A DNA stretch of 64,000 nt, taken from assembly GCA_947650285.1 (NCBI GenBank), contig CANTFL010000086.1:310001-374000 (forward strand). The letters are read 5' to 3'. The stretch is from Hyaloperonospora brassicae (Eukaryota > Oomycota > Peronosporomycetes > Peronosporales > Peronosporaceae). The position numbers and the translations under genes were made by a program. This document shows positions 11,736 through 22,649 of the stretch, in pieces; position 1 is the first letter of the stretch; every line of letters begins with the position of its first letter. Below the pieces are notes generated by a model. The model did no database searches. It saw only the letters and a program-made list of their open reading frames with translations, and was not told the origin of the DNA.

Positions 11736-12784
11736 GTCGGATTGCAGCGTTTGGGATACTGTATAGAGAGGTAGGCAGGATAAGGAAGCGGGATAGTTGA
11801 TAGGCAAGACGATAGCGACGGAAGAGGCTGGAGGAGAACTACTGAACAGCATGGTGAGCGAGATGGGCTAGTTCATGCGACGTGTGGAAGCTGTATAAAG
11901 CTGTACAAGGTCGCTCTCAATACATCGCTGGCGATGTAAAGCGTCGTTTAGAAACGACTTATTCAGTCTCCAGGCGACACAAAGCTGTTCATTATCCCTC
12001 ACATGCGCGTTTGCGGTTCAATAGAAGTGCACTCGCTGCATGGGCTTCGAATCGGTCATGCGCTGTGCCGCTCACCCCATGACCCACCGTCTCACGTCTA
12101 CTTCATACAGAATTTGGTGTCTCGACTTCGCTTCGTAGAGCTGCAACGTGCGAGTGACCGAAGATAGGCGCACTGTGCTTTGCTCAGGTCTGCTGGCAAG
12201 GATTACACCTTACAGCGCACTTATGTTGGCTCTGTTCAGGATATTGCGTACCTGTGCAATGGCAGTATGCAGCAGTTTCCACTATGACTCTGTCGATCGG
12301 TGTCAATCGACGCTGCCTTTGTTCAGTCACTGTCGGTGTTTGTAAGCGTACAAGTGCAGGCGGTGTGAGGTTATTCGATCGCCTATGCAGACCGTCTCAT
12401 CTGTTGAGCGTACGTCACTCATGTCGCAGGATTGCCACGAATCCATCAGCTCTCAGCTCGTGTGACGGGGGCATTACACTGGCGCACATGATAGAGAGAC
12501 GCGTCCGACATGACGTGATTGAGACAATTTGCTCTTCTTGGCAAAACGTGTTATCACGACACATTGTACGGTTTCCTGCACGCACTGTTTGCCGTACGCG
12601 CCACATGTGATGGGCTTTGCTTCAATCGATTCGGGCCACCTGTTTGCTCCTGTCAACCCCCTCGACAATAGCCGACGCTACAATAGTCGCACGTGCTGTC
12701 GGCTCGACGACCCCAAAGCAGACGCACCTGTTGTCTGTCGGGTAAGTGCTTCCTTCAGCATGCAACACATGGGACGTCAAGACG
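11736..12784. other. Intergenic region, no gene seen
   Basis: About 1 kb upstream of the DDX11 gene and downstream of the oxygenase gene. Only short open frames occur on both strands, with no family resemblance, no splice-linked pattern and no obvious tRNA. It probably holds the DDX11 promoter and the oxygenase 3' end. Confidence 0.45.
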
Positions 12785-13405
12785 CTAGAACGACCAGTCC
12801 GTGACGTCCAGGAAGCCGACCAGGATCTGACGTACGCCTGACCGCACAGGTGCGCCAGCGTGAAGCACTTTTCCGCTGTGTACCATAACATCGCCTTGTG
12901 AAACGTGCACGGTCCGCTTCGTGGCGTCAAAGTAGGTCCCGCCTCCCGTGAACTCATCGGCCGCGTTCAGCAGCATGTTGAACGACAGGACGGACCCGTC
13001 GCGGTGCAGTGCGAGGTCCGAGCGCTCGCCTTTGCGTGCCGCGTACTTGACGAAAAAGAGGTCACGAAAGCGCAGTCGCTGCGACGCGGGCAACTTGTAG
13101 TGCGCCATGATCGGAGGAAACAACCGCTGCGACAGCGTCGAGCGCACCCAGGCGTCGATCCGAGCAACGTGGTGGCACGGCAAGTCGGTTGTCTGGTACG
13201 AAGCGTGGCGCGTCGTGCACCACCCGTGCTCTGCGACCACGTGGGTCACTTCGCGTCGAACAAGAGCAGTCTCTTCGAGGCTCCAGATCGCTGGAAACAC
13301 TGACGGCTCCAGCATGGATTCCTGAGGCGCCAAGTGCGCCACGTAGCGGTCTCTCGCAATTGCTTCACGCGTCAATCGCAGCCCATCAACTTCGGATGCG
13401 CTCAA
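12785..13405 (-). CDS. 2-oxoglutarate/Fe(II)-dependent dioxygenase, prolyl 4-hydroxylase-like
   Basis: Single-exon protein of 206 residues. The C-terminal half is a double-stranded beta-helix dioxygenase core: HRD (His134, Asp136) and a distal His182 give the iron-binding triad, and Arg192 in RSGVRQILVGF fits the 2-oxoglutarate-binding position. FTGGGTYF and GDVMVHSGKVLHAG are typical of prolyl/lysyl hydroxylase-like enzymes. No signal peptide or membrane segment is seen, so a cytosolic or nuclear site is likely. The substrate cannot be told from sequence. The ankyrin gene ends 96 bases upstream on the same strand. Confidence 0.82.
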   Translation of the reverse strand: MSASEVDGLRLTREAIARDRYVAHLAPQESMLEPSVFPAIWSLEETALVRREVTHVVAEHGWCTTRHASYQTTDLPCHHVARIDAWVRSTLSQRLFPPIMAHYKLPASQRLRFRDLFFVKYAARKGERSDLALHRDGSVLSFNMLLNAADEFTGGGTYFDATKRTVHVSQGDVMVHSGKVLHAGAPVRSGVRQILVGFLDVTDWSF

Positions 13406-13501
13406 CGCCGCTTCGCCAGTGATGCCCTACGCCAAACAGCACCACAAAGACCGTCAGAGCACTGCACCACTGCGCAGCCACCAGCCATTAGCCAAGTCGT
13501 C

Positions 13502-14281
13502 TCAACGAATGGTCCGCCTGGACGATACCTCGAGGAATGCAGCAATCGCATCATGGCCATGGATAGCTGCTACGCGTGCGGGGGAGTTCCCGTCCCAGTC
13601 GCGGAGAGTCGTTGGGTCCATGCACATCGGTGGTTCAATCAGCCGCTTCACCATGTTCAGTTCCCCCTTCTTGGCTGCAAGATGAAGCAGCGAACAACCT
13701 CCGCTGGCAATGTTTTTGCCCATGCCGACTGCAGTGTTCACCGGCAACGTCACGTCTTGTGTCACGACGCAGCGCACTACTGCCATTGTCGTCTCTGGGT
13801 TCAGCTCCTGGCACACAGCCTGCAACAACTCGCCCATCTGCGCCTCGATGGCATAATGAAGAGCCGAGTACCCGAGCGAGTCGGCTGCATTGTCCAGCAC
13901 CTGCCGCGTCAGGTCGAAGGCTGGATATAGTGCGTGGAATTGAACGAAGCCCGACCAGATCAACATGGCCAGCTCTTCGTCATAGATCGACGTGGCAAAG
14001 AGCAGAGCAGGTTTGCCCAGCACTCTCAACTCCATGTCACTGCGCACCGCAATGGCCCCGTCCTCGCTGCTCGTCTCGACTTCAGCCAGCACATCGTCGA
14101 GACAACTGGAAGCTGACGTGTTCTGCCAATGCAGCAGCTGTAGCAACACGGCCACTCGTTCAGACGCCTGCTCCAGCTCGCCTTCTTCAAACAAACGGGT
14201 CAGTGCCTCGCTTGCGTCGTGGAACCGTGTGAGTTGCTGTAACAGCAGTCGCGCTTCGCTCTTCACGGTCGCCGATACCAT
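13502..14281 (-). CDS. Small ankyrin-repeat protein
   Basis: Single exon of 259 residues. The N-terminal half is helical and unrecognised (about 1-130). The second half carries degenerate ankyrin repeats: SLGYSALHYAIEAQMGELL, GGCSLLHLAAKKGELNMVKRL and GNSPARVAAIHGHDAIAAFL. No membrane segment or signal is seen. Partners and role are unknown; ankyrin repeats only indicate protein binding. It lies between the oxygenase gene and CDC27 on the same strand, with short gaps on both sides. Confidence 0.75.
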   Translation of the reverse strand: MVSATVKSEARLLLQQLTRFHDASEALTRLFEEGELEQASERVAVLLQLLHWQNTSASSCLDDVLAEVETSSEDGAIAVRSDMELRVLGKPALLFATSIYDEELAMLIWSGFVQFHALYPAFDLTRQVLDNAADSLGYSALHYAIEAQMGELLQAVCQELNPETTMAVVRCVVTQDVTLPVNTAVGMGKNIASGGCSLLHLAAKKGELNMVKRLIEPPMCMDPTTLRDWDGNSPARVAAIHGHDAIAAFLEVSSRRTIR

Positions 14282-14440
14282 TCGTCCCCTCGACTCGCTG
14301 CAGCAGGACGAGAGATTGGCAGCAAACGACTGCAGGATGTGGTCGAGCCTCTGGTTAAGCAGTGGTATTGTTTCGTCTATATGCGGGCTTTTGCATCCGA
14401 TGCTACAAGCTGTGCCCGATCGGGTTCAGTCGTCTCATCG

Positions 14441-16896
14441 CTACGTGCGGTCGTCGTCGTCGTCTTCGTCGTCGCCGTCGCCATCCTCGTCCAGCTCATT
14501 GATTCTGTCCATAGCTGCCTTGATCTGGTTGTTGTCCTTGGGATGGAAATGCAAGGCCAAGGTGAAGTACTTCATGGCTTCCTCGATGCGACCAAGCTTC
14601 TTGGCCACTTTGCCCATCATAAAGTGCACGGACGGCTCACGCGGTGCGAAATCGCGCAAGACGCGAAGCTCGTCCAGCGCTTCCCCGTATCGCTGCAGGG
14701 TACTCAGCACATTGGCGCGTTGAAACCGGGCTTGCGGGTTCAGCGGCTGGAGCTCGGCAGCAATGGCAAAGGTGGCCAGTGCCTCTTCATGTCTGTGCAT
14801 CGCGTGCAGGACCATGCCGAGAAAGCAATGCAGCAGGGAGCTCCGAGGATTGATCTCCAGCGCGCGCTTGAAATGGTATTCTGCAAACTCGAACTTCTCT
14901 TGCCGAAAGTAGATCGTGCCCAGACCATACCAGGCGTTGTAGTGACGCGGGTCGGTACGAATTGCATGTCGGTAGCAGTTCACGGCCTTTTCGAAATCCT
15001 CATTCGCAACGTACTCGTGACCGGACAACGTGTACGCGTACGTGAACGACGGGTCCAGCTGGATTGCCTGGCATGGGTAGACCGCAAGCAGAATCTACTG
15101 GTGAGGACAACAGCGCGCGAACAAACAGCTCTTGAACAAACGTACCCGCTGGAAAAAAGTCAAGGCGACGTCGTGCTCTTTCTGCAAACTGAAACAATTG
15201 CCGGCAGCACACCATGCCTCACATGATAACTTGTCGAAGTCGGTTGCTCGCTGCGCCACGTAAGAAAGCTCCACGTCCTTCTTGAGATGCCACAACGTCG
15301 TCGAGTACAAGTCGAGGCCTTCCATTCGATGCGGTTCCGCCCTATGTAAGGCACAGAACACCTCCTGTGCTCGCACGTAGTCCGCCATCTCAAAATGGGC
15401 TCGTCCAATTTGCTGCTGTGCCCAACCCGATGCGTACTGGGACGCAGGAAGCTGCTCTAGCATCTCCAGACCTTCTCGACACAGATACATGCTTATTTTC
15501 TGATAAATAGAGCCAAACGAATGAAGTAGCCGCTGCAATGCAAGCCGCCCATCAACTTGATACGAAGGGGTCTGGGCTTCGCTGTGCGAAGAGTCAGCGT
15601 CTGCCAGTGCTTTGTCGTGGCTAACATATCGGGCAGGTAACAGCGACGTCGGTGTGCCTAACGCCGATGTTGGTGGGTTCTACAACAACACAAAATGGCA
15701 TGTCAAGCAGTCAGTCAGCAAGAAGCATAGCAAGCAGTCTGCAATCAGAGTAGCTCAGTACCAGTGGCGAGTCATCCAATTTGCCAGCAGAGAATGGCAG
15801 TCTAGCTCGCAGCTTGTCGTCCGTATCTGTCAGTGGGCGCCGACGACTTTTTCTCTGTCGCGCAGGGATTTTGATGCCTTTACCTACGTGTGTGTCCTTC
15901 ATGACCACCGTCGTATGCACGTTGCGGCTCCTATTTGGCGTCTTGTGAGCCAGAGGTCTCGATGACCGAGCTGTTGATGCCACTGTGCTTTGAGGCGTAC
16001 GAAGATGAATGCGTGGACGTAGTTCCGTTGCTGCAAATGTCGTTGCGTCAGTTGGTCGGTTCTCAATGTTGTGCTGAGACCCTCCCTCCTTGTCGTCAAA
16101 ACGTCGTACAGGCTTCACGTCCTCACCATGGCCCTCTATCCTGTACTGAAACTCCTTATCTGCTCTTCCTGCGGTACCATTGAAGCAGTTGGCTGCACCG
16201 AAAAACCGAGAAGCCTCAAGGTTAGCGCCGAGCTCACAAAGTTGCTCGTACGCCACCCACAAGCACGGATCGATCTCCAGACTAGACAGCATACACAAAC
16301 ATACCAATCAACCAGTCTGAGGTGACCACACCACCACTGCATCTGATACAAAAACGCCAGCAAACAGCACCTCTTTACAAAACACGCCACAGCCTGCTGC
16401 TTCCTGTTTCCGCGTCTGCAGACCTTTCCCAATAGATACAATCCAGCAGCTCCTTTCGGCACATTTCTGATCGCTTCCTCGTCATCAATATGGTGGTCCT
16501 CGCCCCCCAGCAGCGCGCTCTCGGCCTCTACCAACCGGCCCAGCTGAAAGCAGCAGCAAGCAAGCAAGTAGCGATTCTCCGGCCTCGTTGCACCGCTCAG
16601 CACGGCTGCTGCGCGAGCTGCTTGACCGTTTCGGTAGTAGCATGTGGCAAGTACCAGCGCGTTGCTCTCGCTCGGGCGCTGTCCACAGAGCCGCAGCAAC
16701 AGTCAGTGACAAAGGTTTACCTGTTTAATCCAAACGAAACGGAGCGGTGCCGCCGCTTCCAGTGCCTCTGAGTCCATCATAACGCGCTACTCACATGAGC
16801 AACAAGTCGCTCGGCTAGAAAACGTGCATTGTCGTACACGTTGGCGTCCAGATAGCGCTGCACTTGGCTCGCGAGCGCCGTCTCGAGAGCCGCCAT
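14441..16896 (-). CDS. CDC27: Anaphase-promoting complex subunit CDC27/APC3 (TPR protein)
   Basis: Core scaffold subunit of the APC/C ubiquitin ligase, binding coactivators through tetratricopeptide repeats. Five exons with agreeing phases: 16896-16795, 16678-16371, 16281-15762, 15679-15146 and 15067-14441, giving 695 residues. The N-terminal dimerisation-type TPRs (LATCYYRNGQ, RYLLACC), a long low-complexity Ser/Thr/Arg linker in exon 3 and the C-terminal TPR array (AWCAAGNCFSLQKEHD, RHYNAWYGLGTIYFRQEK) follow the CDC27 order. The product ends in a run of Asp residues. The exon 2 donor is GTGCTG, weaker than the others, but the join reads FVKSLEIDPCLW, as expected for the family. It starts 149 bases from the divergent CHTOP-like gene. 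Confidence 0.92.
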
Positions 16897-17045
16897 AACG
16901 CTATCAAGTCGCTGCTGTGTTTCGTGGGGTCGGCGTAGGTTGCGCTCGGCGCAACATTTCTTTCGTGCAACATTTCCTCCGAGCAACGTAAGTCGCCCTC
17001 CCCACCACTGGGCCAGTAGTAGTGCAAAAGCCGCCGCAACGAAAC
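16897..17045. promoter_or_regulatory. Short bidirectional promoter region
   Basis: Only 149 bases separate the start codons of CDC27 (-) and the CHTOP-like gene (+), so both promoters and 5' leaders must lie in or overlap this stretch. No specific initiator element is assigned. This is inferred from the gene layout. Confidence 0.5.
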
Positions 17046-17774
17046 ATGTACCGCCGCGCCGGAGCTCCTCGCACGTCCGTGCGCAGCCAGCGCAAGGTGG
17101 ACCAGCCGCAACAGAGCAGGAAGAAGGCGCCGCACCCGGTGATTGGCGTCTCGTCGGTTCCACTGTCCAGCCGCTTCACGCACCTGGCCGACGAGCCGGC
17201 GCCACGGGCGGTGAAGAAACAGCAGCACCAGGTGGCGGTCGTCAAGATGCCGCTGAAGAAAGGCAAGACGCAGCCGGTACTGCGCGTGACCAACGGAAGA
17301 AAGAAGGTCAAGGCAGAGGGCAAAGGTCCCGTGAAGCAGGTGGCGCAGCGCCAGCAGCAGCAGAAGAAGAAGCTGCAGCAGGTCAGCCAGAACAACCGCA
17401 GCAAACGCCAGCAGGTCATCAGTAAGCACCGAAAGGAACTCCCGCCCCAGGAGTCAAAGATCAAAGGAGTCCAGGCCAAGCAAAAGCATGGACCTGCCGA
17501 GGTACATGGAGGAAGAGGCGCGGGCCGTGGAGGTCGCGGAGGACGAGGAGGTCGCGGCGGTCGGGGTGGACGTGGAGGCGTGAAGGGCAAACTTCCGTCG
17601 GGAGAAGATCTCGACATGGACATGGACGAGTACTGGCATGAAGCTGGCAAAGGCCCGGATCCCAAGGCCGTCCAGTTGGACCGCCAGATGGAGGCGTACT
17701 GGGCTGCTAAGCCGACAAGTGTCAACGAGGCTGCCAAGACGGAAGCAGCTTTCGACACGACCATGGAAACCTAA
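17046..17774 (+). CDS. CHTOP/FOP-like RGG-box protein
   Basis: Basic 242-residue protein resembling chromatin target of PRMT1, a TREX-associated mRNA export adaptor. Evidence: a Lys/Gln-rich middle, an RGG/RGR run (codons near 17510-17580) that would be an arginine-methylation substrate, and a C-terminal pair of LDxxMDxYW motifs (LDMDMDEYWHE and LDRQMEAYWA) matching the duplicated C-terminal module of CHTOP/FOP proteins. The first ATG is at 17046 (MYRRAGAP). No intron is needed. Nuclear location is inferred from composition. An ALYREF-type protein is less likely because no RRM is present. Confidence 0.7.
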   Translation: MYRRAGAPRTSVRSQRKVDQPQQSRKKAPHPVIGVSSVPLSSRFTHLADEPAPRAVKKQQHQVAVVKMPLKKGKTQPVLRVTNGRKKVKAEGKGPVKQVAQRQQQQKKKLQQVSQNNRSKRQQVISKHRKELPPQESKIKGVQAKQKHGPAEVHGGRGAGRGGRGGRGGRGGRGGRGGVKGKLPSGEDLDMDMDEYWHEAGKGPDPKAVQLDRQMEAYWAAKPTSVNEAAKTEAAFDTTMET

Positions 17775-18134
17775 GCAGGTGGGAAACGTTGTCGTCATGG
17801 ACAACTGGGACATGAGCATGTAGACGAATGGACGACATGGGAGAGAGAGGAGTAAGTGGATGGTTTGTGAACGCTGCTGGAGCGACGAGCAGTTCACATT
17901 ACTTCGGGAGGAACGAAGGCGACAGCTCACTACCCAATCGAAAGAAAAGAAACATCGCATGTTTGCCTGAGGTGTTACTGTTTAACTTATCTGGACGGTG
18001 GATGGATGCGAATGCCAAAGCACGCTTGCGGAAGTAGCCGACACAACTCTGCGCGCGAACGGCAGGCGGTAGCCCGTACAACAGCGAGCTACGAGACGAG
18101 TCCGCTGCGAAAAGCCATTGCGCGAGACGGAGCT
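17775..18134. other. Convergent intergenic region
   Basis: 360 bases between the ends of two convergent reading frames. Nothing is recognised beyond their presumed 3' untranslated regions. Confidence 0.5.
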
Positions 18135-19452
18135 CTAGTCGTACAAGGTCTTGTCGTAGGAAACGCGGCTGGGCTGGTCTTTCCAGATGGTCCATTCCAC
18201 AGCCGTCATCATGGGGATCAAGAAGTCCGCCGTGTTGTAAGCTAGCTGTCGGTATGACTACAGGGCAAATCGTGACAGTGGTCAGCCATCTTGTGTCGCG
18301 CCAGACTGATCACTCAGAGTCTCTGCACTACGTCCGCACCTGCGAGTTGAAGTGATACTTGTCGAACGAAAGCGCGCTCTCGCGACGAAACGCATACGTA
18401 TCGAGCCGAGGCCCCAGAACAACGGGTGCCGCTTCCGTCGATGTGCTGCCGTTCACGTCCCAGTTGTTCGTTGGTCACATGTTCAAGAGCCAACTCGCTG
18501 CATCCACACTTGTCGTACCTGTTGCAAAATTGCTCCAGTGCCGTGTTGACAGCCGAGCTGGTGTTGTCCATTTCAGTGTCGAGTGGACAAGCGCTTGCAA
18601 TCGTAGCGAGGCACACTTGCTTGCTCTTTTTCCGCAACGTGTCGCAAATCGCCACGAGATTGCGGTACATCTCGGACCCAACAGCAGCAGAGTGTTTTCT
18701 ACGCTCACGTATCCGCAGTGATAGCAGAGCATCAAGTGTCAGACGATTGCGACGCCCTTTGCCCCATCTCTTTTGCTGCTCACCTGATCTCGGCAGATCC
18801 GAGGAGGATGATCACGATGGACGCGTCGCTCGTGGCTCTCGACGTGAATACGTTTTCAAAGTACTACGCCACCGCATCAAACTCGTCAGTTCCATCTCCG
18901 TATACGATCACGTCGAACTGGTCGAGTCGTAGATCGACTAGCAGAGCATCACAGACCTTCTTGGGCGAAGACACGAGCCAGTCGGCCGTCGTGGATCCAG
19001 GCACTCCTGCATTGACGACAGCCCAAGTATGATGAACCTGTGGTGTCGACAAACAAAACAAGACCGACCTCGTGTCAGCAGCTCAAGCACGAGGAGCTCC
19101 GACAGCCTGACAACGGAAGTTGCGCTACTACAACCACAGCAGTACATATGGTACCGCGTCCTCCTAGTCGCCTTGCCTTGTTGTCCGACGCAACAATCGT
19201 CTCGAGGTACTTGGCAATGCCTCCACCAGCACTTCCGAGCCGGAGGTCGTCGCCAATACCTGCTGCAAAGTCGTCCCCGATGACGACCACTTTGTGAAAG
19301 AACTGATTGGAAGGTCGTAGACGCCGCACGCGCACATAATAGGCGACAAAGTGGCACATGTGCCACCACACGAGCGTCAAGAAGTCGCGCAGTGACGTCG
19401 TCACGTTGCGACTTGGCATGGGGTACAAACAAACCCAAGTCGCGGGTGACAA
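18135..19452 (-). pseudogene. Decayed SGNH/GDSL-type hydrolase gene
   Basis: The remains follow the SGNH lipase/esterase plan: an N-terminal hydrophobic stretch (LTLVWWHMCHFVAYYV), block I as VVIGDDFAAGIGDDL (about 19300), block II as VVNAGVPGSTTADWL, block III as IVIILLGSAEIR, then MYRNLVAICDTLRKK, a block V region FDKYHFNSQ and a final exon ending MMTAVEWTIWK...TLYD. Breaks are visible. Block I has GDD instead of GDS, so the nucleophile is missing; block III has SAE in place of the usual ND. An in-frame TAG interrupts exon 2 just after DEFDAVA (about 18866), and the block V segment lies in another frame from the one before it (change between about 18420 and 18530). Introns near 19034-19120, 18740-18795 and 18245-18340 are inferred. 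Start codon 19452 or 19419. Confidence 0.7.
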
Positions 19453-19551
19453 GTCTTCTGGTCACTGTCTCGACTTTTGACCAATCACGGAAGGACTGTG
19501 GCTGCAAAAGCGTCTGCGATGCACTTCTGTGCCCTTTGACGCGGAGCGGCC

Positions 19552-21012
19552 ATGGGGAATCGAGGGCGACGGCGAGGGACTCGCACTGCTGACCGTGTCG
19601 ACTCGCGTGCTATGGACCGCGTGACGGTACACGAGCGGACGCCTCAGTCGGAGACGTACACTCTGTCTGGCGCAACCGATCGCCGTCAGCCGGAGATTCA
19701 GTCAATTTCCTGGAAAAAAGCGCGCGGTGCTGCTGTGATCCAGTACGTAGACGGCAGTCGCTTTGAAGGCGGTATCGACGACGAAAAACGACGACATGGA
19801 ACGGGCGTCTACGTGATGCAATCGGGGAATTCTTCAGAGGGCGGTTGGGTGCACGGCGACTTTGAAGGGTGCACGATTGCGGCTATGGATTGGACCTGAG
19901 GAGGAGGAAGAGAGGGGCGCAATGCTAATTGGGCTTTGGCCCCTGTGTGTGGGCTGCTGTACCGACAGATTTGGCATGCAGCTGTATGCGAAAACGGGGG
20001 ATTGCCATGAGGGCATGTATCGTAAGAACCATCGCCATGGAACAGGGACGTACTTGTGGGCGAATGGTGACAAGTACGTGGGCAATTGGCGAGTCGGCAA
20101 GGTAGTAGTGCATGATGCAGACAAAACCACGTGTGTGAGTCCTGGATGCCAGCGCTTTTGCATACTGATCGCATGTGCGTGTTGATGGCTCGCAGATGCA
20201 CGGGACTGGCACGTTCTTTTGGAAAAACGGCGATTGGTACAATGGTGAGAAGCAAGCCGTCGAACGAGATGTTGTGTGCATGCACGCGGCCTTTCGGGTA
20301 GCTGAAGTGCGTTCACGATGGTGCTCACCCAGGTGAATGGAAGAGGGGAATGATGCATGGCAGAGGCAAGAAGGTATGCTCGTCAGGAGAAATGGTTGAC
20401 GGCGTCTGGAGGCAGAATCAGGTGAGCGGGTGGGGCGTGAAGGTGTATAGCTCTGGCGGCAAGTACGGAGGCCATTTTGTCAAGGGTGAACGCGAGGGGT
20501 TCGGCAAGTACGAATGGGCAGACGGCGATTCGCACGAAGGCACGTGGCATGAAGGCAGGATGCACGGCAAAGGTGTGTATGTGGCGGCAGGTGGGTCCTT
20601 GCACGGAACGTGGCGCAGTGGCGAGCTCAATGGCCAGGGCGTGCACTACCTTACTTGTGGAAGCGTGTATACTGGGAACTACAAAGCTGGTGAGCGAAGC
20701 GGTGTTGGTACGCTGAGTTTTGCTTCCGGAGAAGTCTATGAAGGCGAGTGGTGCAAGGGAGAAGTTCAAGGCTACGGATCGTGGTCGTCGCCCGATGGCC
20801 GAAAGTTCATTGGTACGTGGGTTGATGGTTTTCCATCTGGTCGAGGCATATTCTGCTCTGAGCAGGACGACGAGGAGAGCGGGAACGACGGAGAAAACGA
20901 GCACACCGCTGAGGCGAGGCACACGTTCAAGGTAGGCGAGTTTGAGCGCGGGCGATTACTAACTACCGGGGAAGATCCTTTTGTCATAGGACAAGTCATG
21001 GTACCATCCTAA
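19552..21012 (+). CDS. MORN-repeat protein
   Basis: Four exons with agreeing phases (19552-19868, 19969-20101, 20196-20244, 20333-21012), about 392 residues. After a basic N-terminus and a conserved-looking patch (ISWKKARGAAVIQY), the protein is a run of about ten MORN units of the type GxGxYxWxxGDxYxGxW, for example HGTGTYLWANGDKYVGNW, and ends in an acidic tail. MORN arrays bind membranes or act as scaffolds, often in cytoskeletal or flagellar structures; no kinase or other catalytic domain is attached. The exon joins preserve the repeat spacing (DFEG|FGMQLY, NG|EWKRG). The Met at 19552 is the first; 19612 is an in-frame alternative. It is divergent from the SGNH pseudogene, about 100 bases away. 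Confidence 0.88.
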
Positions 21013-21427
21013 TGTGCAGACCGCGTGGGCTGATGACTATAAGGAAGAGATGCAACAGGACTGACCGACCGACCGACCGATGATCACTTCATTCCGCTCA
21101 CGCCATTGCGTAACACAGGTATTTTGCTCGCTTAAGACCCAGCCTGCTGCATTGAATAATAGACATACCAAGGAGAAGACCCAGCTCACGCTAACAAAAT
21201 ATTCTCTAACTTTCCGCACGACGGCTGGCTACCTGCACAAGGGTACATACACACAGCAGGCAGACACCAGCCGCGCAGAGCCCTATTCGGTGGATCGTTC
21301 GTCGAAGGAAAAGGAGAAAAAGAGATTGCCAACCAGTTCTCGAGAAGCCCTCTTTTGGAAGATCTCACTCATCATGTCGCTGGCGCGCCCAGGCGCAAGA
21401 TCCGGCTGGTCGGTCGAGTCGCAGGCC
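21013..21427. other. Convergent intergenic region with GACC repeat
   Basis: 415 bases between convergent genes. A short GACC tetranucleotide run lies at about 21062-21079. No gene or RNA is recognised. Confidence 0.5.
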
Positions 21428-22649
21428 CTAGCCAAGGCTGGGAAACGCGCTCATGTCCGTCACGTTCGGAACGTTGCCACCACGGCCATTGCTACGCCCA
21501 CCCGCACGGCCACTGCCACGACCACCTCGACCGCCGCGACCACCGCGTCCGCCGCGCGACGAGTCAAAGTCACGCGAAAAGCGCTCCGGCTTCTCCGTGC
21601 GGAAGCCCACGTCCGTAATGAGCTGTTTCTTGCGGCCAGAGGTTTTCTTGCTGTACACCTTCTCGTACTGCGAGTCCATAAAATCCGGCGTCTTGCCGTC
21701 CTTGGTGATCAGCACCGCGCTCGAGAACTCGTTCGTGACCTGGCGAACCTCGACCTCAGCAAAGAGCTCGCCCGAGCGGGACTCCTTTTGCTTGGCGAGG
21801 TATTCGTCATAGGTGAGCTGGACCTCCTCCTCTTCTTCTTCCTCTTCGGGCGCAGCCTCCTCTCCAGCAGCAACTTCCTCGTCCGACGTGGGGGGCTTGG
21901 CACCCTCCTGGGCAGCAGCCTCCGCCAGCTGCTCGTTCGGGTCGGCCTTGTTGCCCCAGTTGTGCGCACCACCGCCCTGCTTGATCGCATCTTTGCCGCG
22001 ACCAGTGCCGCTGCGACGCTCAAAGTCGCGGCGAGGGCCTCGGCTGCCACGGCCACGGTCACCGCGCTCCCGAGGAGCTCGACCGCCTTCACGACGTTCC
22101 CCGCCTTCACGACGTTCCCCGCCTTCACGACGCTCACGAGGCGCCTGGCCACCCTCACGGGGTCCGCGGCCCTCCTTCTTGTCCGAGTCAAAGGGCTTCT
22201 TGTTGCCAGCCTTCTTGTTGCCCGCAGCAGGCTTGTTCAGCGCCACAGGGACCGACGACGGCGGCGTCGCCTTCTTGCTCACGCGCGGCGCGTCCTCTTC
22301 ATCCGAGTCGAGGGCGGCGAAAAAGTTCTGGTACTTGCTGGCCTGTTCACCCGTACACCCACAGTCAGTACACAAGCAAAAGGGTCAATGGCGTCAAGTA
22401 GTACAACTCTACAGCTGGTGCACGCGCTCAGACGAGCGTTACGCATTAGTGACAAAGGCACAGCAGAGAGAGAGAGAGAGAGAGGAGGGGGATCGGTTGT
22501 CCCATTTGCAGCTGTCTTCCGCTCGGGTGTGACGTAGCGACCCGTGCGGGGTACTCCTGATCCCCCGCTTCTGTCCTCTTGCGTCGCACACGGGACCGGC
22601 CACACGCGCACCTCTCGTGCTATGCAGAGCGCTATGGAAGGCGTACCAT
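21428..22649 (-). CDS. Stm1/SERBP1 (HABP4)-like ribosome-associated RGG protein
   Basis: Intrinsically disordered, charged protein of about 305 residues. The order fits Stm1/SERBP1 proteins, which dock on ribosomes and mRNA: short N-terminal motif (NFFAALDSDEED), a long Arg/Gly/Glu-rich region with repeated RREGGE units, AHNWGNK, an acidic linker, TYDEYLAKQKES (the conserved HABP4-type core), and a C-terminal RGG box ending NVPNVTDMSAFPSLG. Exon 2 is 22342-21428. No suitable in-frame ATG lies at its 5' end, and the best model uses a first coding exon that is only the ATG at 22649-22647, followed by a GTACGC donor and a 304-base intron ending CAG at 22343. That start is an inference. A GA dinucleotide run lies in the intron (about 22467-22486). 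Confidence 0.8.

Noticed and set aside
16988..17021. 5' leader intron upstream of the CHTOP-like gene (GTAAGT ... TAG)
   Set aside because: The gap would be only about 34 bases, shorter than other introns here, and is not needed to explain the reading frame.
21080..22537. Open frame of 485 codons on +
   Set aside because: It is antisense to the SERBP1-like gene; its sequence is a low-complexity mirror of the RGG and Glu-rich codons and shows no domain.
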